Source: Collimonas fungivorans Ter331 (GTDB taxonomy: Bacteria > Pseudomonadota > Gammaproteobacteria > Burkholderiales > Burkholderiaceae_D). Taken from it: a stretch of DNA of 64,000 bases. Under the pieces are notes generated by a model. It was given only the letters and a program-made list of their open reading frames with translations. It ran no database searches and was not told the DNA's origin. Made by a program: the position numbers and the translations under genes. Shown here one piece after another: positions 59,539 through 64,000 of the stretch. The first letter of the stretch is position 1. Every line of letters starts with the position of its first letter. Where the stretch lies: NCBI RefSeq assembly GCF_000221045.1, contig NC_015856.1:930001-994000 (forward strand). Direction: 5' to 3'.

Positions 59539-60180
59539 ATGGCTAGAAGTACAAAAGAAGAAGCACTGGAAACGCGGAGCCGCATCCTTGATGCGGCAGC
59601 GGAGGTGTTTCACCAGCACGGCGTGGCGCGCACCACGCTGGCCGACGTCGCCAGCGCCGCTGACGTGACGCGCGGAGCTATCTATTGGCACTTCAAGAAC
59701 AAGAGCGACTTGTTCGATGCAATGTGCGAGCGGGTGCGCCTGCCGATGGAGGCGATGATAGAAAGAACCGCCGACGAAAATGCGCATGATCCTTTGAACC
59801 AGTTCCGCAACAGATGTTTGTTTACCCTGCAGGAGGCGACGCTGAATCCGGAGTCGCGCAAGATTTTTGAAATCGTCCTGCATAAATGTGAGCTGGTCGA
59901 TCCGGAAGACCCGATCTATATCCGCCAGCACGAATGTTTTTTGCAAGGCCGCACCGATATAGAACGCTTGTTGCGATTTGCGATTGCGAAAGGGCAGTTG
60001 CCGCGCGAGCTCGATCCTATACTGGCTGCGGTCATGGTGCAAGGCTTGCTGTTCGGCATCCTGCACAACTGGACCTTCAGTCCGCAGAGTTTTGATCTGG
60101 CGGAAAACGTTTCGAAAGTGGTCGACAACTGCATCCACATGTTCAAGACTTCGCCGTTCATCCTGAAAAACAATGTGTAG
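59539..60180 (+). CDS. TetR/AcrR-family repressor of the RND efflux operon
   Basis: A 213-residue regulator. The helix-turn-helix occupies about residues 12-58 (RSRILDAAAEVFHQHGVART then LADVASAADVTRGAIYWHFK), closely resembling AcrR, TtgR and SmeT; the C-terminal ligand domain belongs to the TetR_C_2/AcrR group. It is divergent from acrA-acrB-oprM with an AcrR-like operator between them, so it most likely represses the pump and itself and is released by pump substrates. GGAGG lies 14 bases before the ATG. Confidence 0.94.
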   Translation: MARSTKEEALETRSRILDAAAEVFHQHGVARTTLADVASAADVTRGAIYWHFKNKSDLFDAMCERVRLPMEAMIERTADENAHDPLNQFRNRCLFTLQEATLNPESRKIFEIVLHKCELVDPEDPIYIRQHECFLQGRTDIERLLRFAIAKGQLPRELDPILAAVMVQGLLFGILHNWTFSPQSFDLAENVSKVVDNCIHMFKTSPFILKNNV

Positions 60181-60222
60181 TGTGAGAACCTGTGCCCACG
60201 CATGACCGCGATAACCGGAGGC

Positions 60223-61530
60223 TTAATACGCTGCCGGCGTCAGCAAGGCATTGATTTGCTGCAGGTCTTCTTCCTTCAGGGCGCCTACCGCTGACTTCAG
60301 CTTCAGGCTATTCATCAGCGTATCGTAACGCGCCTTGGCCAAATCCCTGCGGGTCGAGTACAGCTGCTGCTGCGCGTTCAGCACATCGATATTGATGCGC
60401 ACGCCAACCTGATAACCGAGCCGGTTCGAGTCCAGCGACGACTGGCTGGAAATCTCCGCCGCTTCATACGCCTTGATCTGGGCCAGGCCGCTGTTGACCC
60501 CCAGATACGCCTGGCGCGCATTCAGCGCTGCATTCCTGCGCGCGCTCTCCAGGTCGGAGCGTGCCTTGTCTTCCAATGCCACCGCCTGCCGCACGCCGCT
60601 GTTGACGGCGCCGCCGGCGTATAGCGGGATCGTCCATTGCACGCCGATCGAGTTGCCCGTCTGCGAAATATTATAAAAAGGAATAGGGCTGCCGCTGACA
60701 TCCGAATGCGCGCGGCTGGCTACCAGGTCGACCGTCGGCAGATGGCCGGCGCGGTTCCTCTTGATCTCGTATTTTGCGCTATTGAGCGCAATCTCCTGGC
60801 CCACCACGCCGAAATTCTGCTGTTCGGCGCTGCTGACCCAGTTCTCGATCGCAGCCGGCTGCGGCGCGCTCAGCTGGACGCCGGCGCGCAGAGTCGCCAG
60901 CGGCGCCGGGGGCTTGCCGATAATCTGCTGCAGCACATTGCGAGCGACTTCGAGGTTATTGCCGGCGGCGATTTCCTGCGCGATCACCAGGTCGTAGCTG
61001 GCCTGCGCCTCGTTGCTGTCGGTGATGGTGGCGGTGCCGACTTCGAAATTGCGCTTGGCCGAAGCCAGCTGCTCGGCAATCGCGCTTTTCTGAGCTTGCA
61101 GCGTCGCCAGCACGTCTTGCGCCGTCAGCGTGTCGAAATAAGCCTGGCTGACGCGCAGCATCAGGTCTTGTTCAGCCTGGGCAAACTTGACCTCGCCGGC
61201 GGCGACCGACAGCTTGCTTTCCTGGTACTGCTGCCAGTACGCCGGGCGGAACAGCGGCTGGGTCAGCTGCAGGCTGTAATTGTTGGTGATGGTTTTCCAG
61301 GATTCCCCGGCACGGCTGTAGTTGCCGCCGAAGCCGACTACCGGCAGCAGGGCGGCGCGTCCCTGGACGCTGGCTTCGTTGCTGGCGCTGAGCGCATAAC
61401 GTGCGCTGGTGTATACCGGATCGTTGGCCAGCGCTTGCTGATAGGTCTGGACCAGGTCGACTGCATGCGCATTCACAGCCATAGTCAGCAATACGCTTGC
61501 GATCAACGAGGCCATCAGGGTATTGCGCAT
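60223..61530 (-). CDS. tolC: TolC-family outer membrane protein
   Basis: An outer membrane channel for type I secretion and efflux. The 435-residue protein has a cleavable signal peptide (ending AHA, about residue 23) and not a lipobox, so it differs from the OprM-type lipoprotein encoded nearby. TolC segments are DLVQTYQQALANDPVY, LLPVVGFGGNYS, AYFDTLTAQDVLATLQAQK and the C-terminal GVRINIDVLNAQQQLYSTRRD. GGAG precedes the ATG. It is followed by its own strand neighbour order rhodanese-pcm upstream, consistent with the common pcm-rhodanese-tolC arrangement of betaproteobacteria. Confidence 0.94.
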   Translation of the reverse strand: MRNTLMASLIASVLLTMAVNAHAVDLVQTYQQALANDPVYTSARYALSASNEASVQGRAALLPVVGFGGNYSRAGESWKTITNNYSLQLTQPLFRPAYWQQYQESKLSVAAGEVKFAQAEQDLMLRVSQAYFDTLTAQDVLATLQAQKSAIAEQLASAKRNFEVGTATITDSNEAQASYDLVIAQEIAAGNNLEVARNVLQQIIGKPPAPLATLRAGVQLSAPQPAAIENWVSSAEQQNFGVVGQEIALNSAKYEIKRNRAGHLPTVDLVASRAHSDVSGSPIPFYNISQTGNSIGVQWTIPLYAGGAVNSGVRQAVALEDKARSDLESARRNAALNARQAYLGVNSGLAQIKAYEAAEISSQSSLDSNRLGYQVGVRINIDVLNAQQQLYSTRRDLAKARYDTLMNSLKLKSAVGALKEEDLQQINALLTPAAY

Positions 61531-61582
61531 TACACTCTCCGGAACAGTGGCGGCAGGTGGGTATGGTCTGGCTCAATAAGGC

Positions 61583-61906
61583 CTAGTAGGTCGGCATGGC
61601 CGGATCCACCTGCTGCGCCCAGGCGTGGACGCCGCCGGTCAGGTTGCTGACCGCGGAGAATCCTTGACGCTCGAGAAACGCGGCGACCTGCATGCTGCGC
61701 GCGCCATGGTGGCAGATGCAGACGATCGCCTGGTCCTCTTCCAGGTCATTCAGGCGGGCCGGCACCGTTTGCATCGGCATCAGCTGAGCGGCGGCGATGT
61801 GGCAGGTCTCGTATTCCCACGGTTCGCGCACGTCCAGCAGCAACGGCGTCGGACGCTGCGGATCGGCGATCCAGGAGGCCAGTTCTGAGGCGGTGAGATG
61901 TTGCAT
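61583..61906 (-). CDS. Rhodanese-like domain protein
   Basis: A single-domain 107-residue sulfurtransferase-like protein. LLLDVREPWEYETCHIAAA is the rhodanese N-terminal signature and the active-site loop is CHHGARS with catalytic Cys65. It resembles GlpE-type small rhodaneses; the physiological sulfur acceptor is unknown. It lies 8 bases after the Pcm-like gene and 52 bases before tolC on the same strand. Confidence 0.92.
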   Translation of the reverse strand: MQHLTASELASWIADPQRPTPLLLDVREPWEYETCHIAAAQLMPMQTVPARLNDLEEDQAIVCICHHGARSMQVAAFLERQGFSAVSNLTGGVHAWAQQVDPAMPTY

Positions 61907-61914
61907 GGGCAGGC

Positions 61915-62580
61915 TTAGAATTTGAATTGGGAGTGAACGGCAGCTTCGCGCAGCGGTTTGACGTTGGTTTCAAACAGGTGGACCGTGCTGTAGTTGCTGT
62001 CCGAAGTACGGGTAATGATCTGCGCCGACATCACCGGCGCTTCACCCAGGATGGCGACAATCCGGCCGCCGACATTGAGCTGCTTGAGGAAGGCGTCAGG
62101 CAGCGTCGACAGCGAGCCGGAAATCACGATCACGTCGTAGGTCTTGCTTGCGCCTTGGTCCCAGCCCTGGGCGCCGTTGCCAAGCACTACCTCGACATTG
62201 GTGATGCCGTAGGCCGCCAGATTCTTTTCGGCCAGCGCTTTCAGCTCGGGATCGATTTCTACCGTTGTCACATGCCTTGCCTTGTAGCACAACAAAGCCG
62301 CCATGTAGCCGGAACCGGCGCCGATTTCCAGCACCTGCTCATGTTTTTTCACGGCAGCTTGCTGCAGCAGGCGCGCTTCGACCTTGGGCGCCAGCATGCT
62401 TTCGCCGTTCGGGCCAGGCAGCGGGATTTCGGTATCGGAAAACGCCAGGCTCTTGTAAGCGGCAGGGACGAATTCCTCGCGCCGTACTACCGTCAGCAAT
62501 TCCAGCACGTCCAGTTCCAGCACGTTCCAAGGGCGAATTTGCTGTTCGATCATGTTGAAGCGGGCTTGTTCGATATTCAT
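61915..62580 (-). CDS. Protein-L-isoaspartate O-methyltransferase-like protein
   Basis: A 221-residue SAM methyltransferase of the Pcm family. The N-terminal ARFNMIEQQIRPW, the substrate-loop-like PKVEARLLQQ and SAM motif VLEIGAGSGYMAAL (about 83-96) are present. The region that in classical Pcm reads QTIS/QP is replaced here by SMLAPKVEA, as in the betaproteobacterial group found before tolC, so repair of isoaspartate is probable but not certain. Confidence 0.85.
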   Translation of the reverse strand: MNIEQARFNMIEQQIRPWNVLELDVLELLTVVRREEFVPAAYKSLAFSDTEIPLPGPNGESMLAPKVEARLLQQAAVKKHEQVLEIGAGSGYMAALLCYKARHVTTVEIDPELKALAEKNLAAYGITNVEVVLGNGAQGWDQGASKTYDVIVISGSLSTLPDAFLKQLNVGGRIVAILGEAPVMSAQIITRTSDSNYSTVHLFETNVKPLREAAVHSQFKF

Positions 62581-62648
62581 GGTTAAGGCTCGGTAGTGAA
62601 AATAAAGGGCTCATTCTATCAAAGGCCACCCTCAAAACCTATTGCACG

Positions 62649-63287
62649 CTACGCTTTGCTGAGCAGGCCGTGCAGGCAAAGATCGATAAAACTGTCCAGG
62701 TAACTGCCGGCATCCACCGGCTCCACATGGCAGGGGTTGAGCGGCTGTTGCCACATCATCAGCATGATCACCGGCGCGATCAGCACGTTGGCGGTCTGCC
62801 GCACGTCGATCGCGCGAAACTCGCCGCGCTCTATGCCACGCTGCAGCAGGCGCACGATCATGGCTTCGCTGCGTTCGCTGACTTCTTCGCGATGAAAGGC
62901 CGCCAGCTCCGGGAAATTGCCCGACTCGGCCATCAGCAGCTTGGTGATGCCGGACAGCTTGGTGGCGCCGATCTGCTCCCACCAGCCCAGCAGGATTTCG
63001 CGGAACAGGTCGGCGCTAGGGCCCTGGTAGCCGTCGATGATATCTTCCGCTTCAGCCAGCGCCGGCAGTATGTTTTCGCGCACCACCGCCTTGAACAAAT
63101 CTTCCTTGCTCTCGAAATACAGGTACAAGGTGCCCTTGGAGACGCCGGCCAGGGCTGCGACGTCGCCCAGCCTGGTGGCGGCAAATCCGCGTTCGACGAA
63201 CAGGTCCAGCGCAGCCGCCAGCAGTTCCTGCGGGCGCGCTTCCTTGCGTCTTGCCCAGCGGGGTTTGGAGCTGAAAGGGCAGTTCAT
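62649..63287 (-). CDS. TetR-family transcriptional regulator
   Basis: A 212-residue regulator. The helix-turn-helix is in residues about 18-62 (LLAAALDLFVERGFAATRLG, then VAALAGVSKGTLYLYFESKE). The C-terminal domain resembles TetR_C_11/AcrR-like domains, and its ligand is unknown. A palindrome centred 30 bases upstream is a likely autoregulatory site. The gene is transcribed toward pcm-rhodanese-tolC, 68 bp away, so it may affect tolC expression, and it is divergent from the ykgJ-like gene. Confidence 0.9.
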   Translation of the reverse strand: MNCPFSSKPRWARRKEARPQELLAAALDLFVERGFAATRLGDVAALAGVSKGTLYLYFESKEDLFKAVVRENILPALAEAEDIIDGYQGPSADLFREILLGWWEQIGATKLSGITKLLMAESGNFPELAAFHREEVSERSEAMIVRLLQRGIERGEFRAIDVRQTANVLIAPVIMLMMWQQPLNPCHVEPVDAGSYLDSFIDLCLHGLLSKA

Positions 63288-63305
63288 GAATACTGAGCAT
63301 CTTTA

Positions 63306-63329
63306 ATTAATGACTTGAGAGTCAGTAAT
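63306..63329. promoter_or_regulatory. Candidate TetR-family operator
   Basis: ATTAATGACT and AGTCAGTAAT are inverted 10-bp arms with one mismatch around a TGAG centre. The TGACT-N4-AGTCA core is typical in size for TetR-family operators. It starts 19 bases upstream of the regulator ATG. Confidence 0.65.
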
Positions 63330-63488
63330 GTAAGCGGCAACCGCGGGAGTGTCAAGAAAGGTTGGCGTGCGCGCTGGAACTTTGGGGTAGGCGCGGCGAT
63401 TGCCGGTAGAATCTGGCCTTCGTTTAAACCGGTGTTGTCACAGGCTGCAGATGTTTTCAAAAAAACCATTAATTGGCGGGGGCTTGGC

Positions 63489-63758
63489 ATGAGCGCGCAG
63501 GGCGTCGCTTGCCGCCCGGATTGCGGCGCCTGCTGCACGGCGCCGTCGATCTCGTCGCCTATCCCTGGCATGCCTGACGGTAAGCCGGCGGGTGTGCGCT
63601 GCATCCAGCTGGACCAGGCCAACCTCTGCCGGATTTTCGGCAGTCCCGACCGTCCCGCGGTATGCGCCAGCCTGCAGCCGGCGCCGGACATGTGCGGCAA
63701 TTCCCGCGCACATGCCATGCATTATCTGGCGACGCTGGAACGATTGACTGCCATGTAA
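63489..63758 (+). CDS. YkgJ-family cysteine-cluster protein
   Basis: A small 89-residue protein with the cysteine pattern CRPDCGACC near the N-terminus, then CIQL, CRIF and C-terminal VCASL and MCGNS, matching the UPF0153/YkgJ group of putative zinc or iron-sulfur chelating proteins of unknown function. The ATG at 63489 has GGCGGGGGC upstream; the frame opens at 63315 but the extra part has no family features. It precedes the DUF1439 lipoprotein gene by 33 bases. Confidence 0.85.
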   Translation: MSAQGVACRPDCGACCTAPSISSPIPGMPDGKPAGVRCIQLDQANLCRIFGSPDRPAVCASLQPAPDMCGNSRAHAMHYLATLERLTAM

Positions 63759-63791
63759 GGTCTGTCTGCAGACAGAATAAGGAAAATCCGA

Positions 63792-64000
63792 ATGCAAATG
63801 AAAAATTACGTGCCTGTTACGAAAACGCCGGTGCTGCTGGTTTTGCTGGCGACGCTGCTGCTATCTTCCTGTGCGGCCCTGATCGGACCGCGCGATGTTG
63901 AATTCCCATTGACCAAGCTGCAGCAATCGGTAGACAAGCGCTTGCCGTTTTCCCAGCGTTATCTGGGCCTGTTTGAAATAACTGCGAACAAGGCTCAGCT
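63792..64000 (+). CDS. DUF1439 family lipoprotein (3' truncated by window end)
   Basis: The first 69 codons of a lipoprotein gene that runs off the window. A signal peptide MQMKNYVPVTKTP-LLVLLATLLLSSC ends in a lipobox (Cys27), and the mature start RDVEFPLTKLQQSVDKRLPF followed by FEITANKAQ matches the DUF1439/YceB group of small envelope lipoproteins of unknown role. An alternative ATG lies two codons later at 63798. Confidence 0.8.
   Translation, partial: MQMKNYVPVTKTPVLLVLLATLLLSSCAALIGPRDVEFPLTKLQQSVDKRLPFSQRYLGLFEITANKAQ

Overview
The window reads as a chromosomal segment of a betaproteobacterium, most likely Burkholderiales and probably Oxalobacteraceae (Herbaspirillum/Collimonas/Janthinobacterium-like). 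This is inferred from GC-rich housekeeping genes, a Pil-Chp twitching-motility locus, a yqgE-ruvX-pyrR-pyrB-pyrC operon, a Kdo-hydroxylase gene next to waaA and a short H-NS-family protein. No insertion sequence, CRISPR array, prophage or rRNA was seen.

Layout. 1-7.8 kb: end of a type IV pilus chemotaxis operon (pilJ, chpA), closed by a long hairpin. 7.9-15.1 kb: photolyase, then yqgE-ruvX-pyrR-pyrB-pyrC-acyltransferase (the dihydroorotase homologue lacks its metal-binding HxH), with apaH convergent. 15.4-27.1 kb: an O-antigen/exopolysaccharide block (rfbBACD for dTDP-L-rhamnose, a flippase, glycosyltransferases, a metal-site epimerase, a phosphoglycosyl transferase, a WbpM-type dehydratase) whose middle is clearly AT-richer than its flanks and which ends in an H-NS-like gene. 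27.3-29.7 kb: phosphomannomutase/phosphoglucomutase and heptosyltransferase waaC.

29.7-38.9 kb, minus strand: a compact selenocysteine/formate dehydrogenase-N cassette, read as fdnG-fdnH-fdnI-fdhE-selA-selB-tRNA-Sec. fdnG carries an in-frame UGA at codon 197 followed by a convincing SECIS hairpin, so it is one selenoprotein gene and not two ORFs or a pseudogene. The cassette holds the enzyme, its maturation factor, the Sec synthase, the Sec elongation factor and the tRNA; selD and fdhD are not in view.

39.1-46.1 kb, minus strand: seven tightly packed genes (DUF2142 membrane protein, an unknown membrane-anchored protein, a GtrB-like GT2, a GT-B glycosyltransferase, two methyltransferases and a UPF0104-type membrane protein). 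They look like a lipid-linked sugar assembly and transfer pathway whose product is unknown. 46.7-53.4 kb: LPS core genes (Kdo hydroxylase, waaA, a DUF218 protein, a GT8 transferase, a WaaL-like ligase, galE).

53.5-60.2 kb: an AcrAB-OprM-type RND efflux operon divergent from its TetR-family regulator, with an AcrR-like operator between them. 60.2-64 kb: tolC, a rhodanese, a Pcm-like methyltransferase, a second TetR regulator with its own palindrome, a YkgJ-like cysteine-cluster protein and the start of a DUF1439 lipoprotein cut by the window edge.

Themes: envelope biogenesis (LPS core, O-antigen, efflux, pili) dominates. The Sec/formate dehydrogenase cassette is a functionally distinct module lying between waaC and waaA. 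Several envelope genes (wzx-like, waaC, GT8, waaL-like) and fdhE appear to start at TTG.
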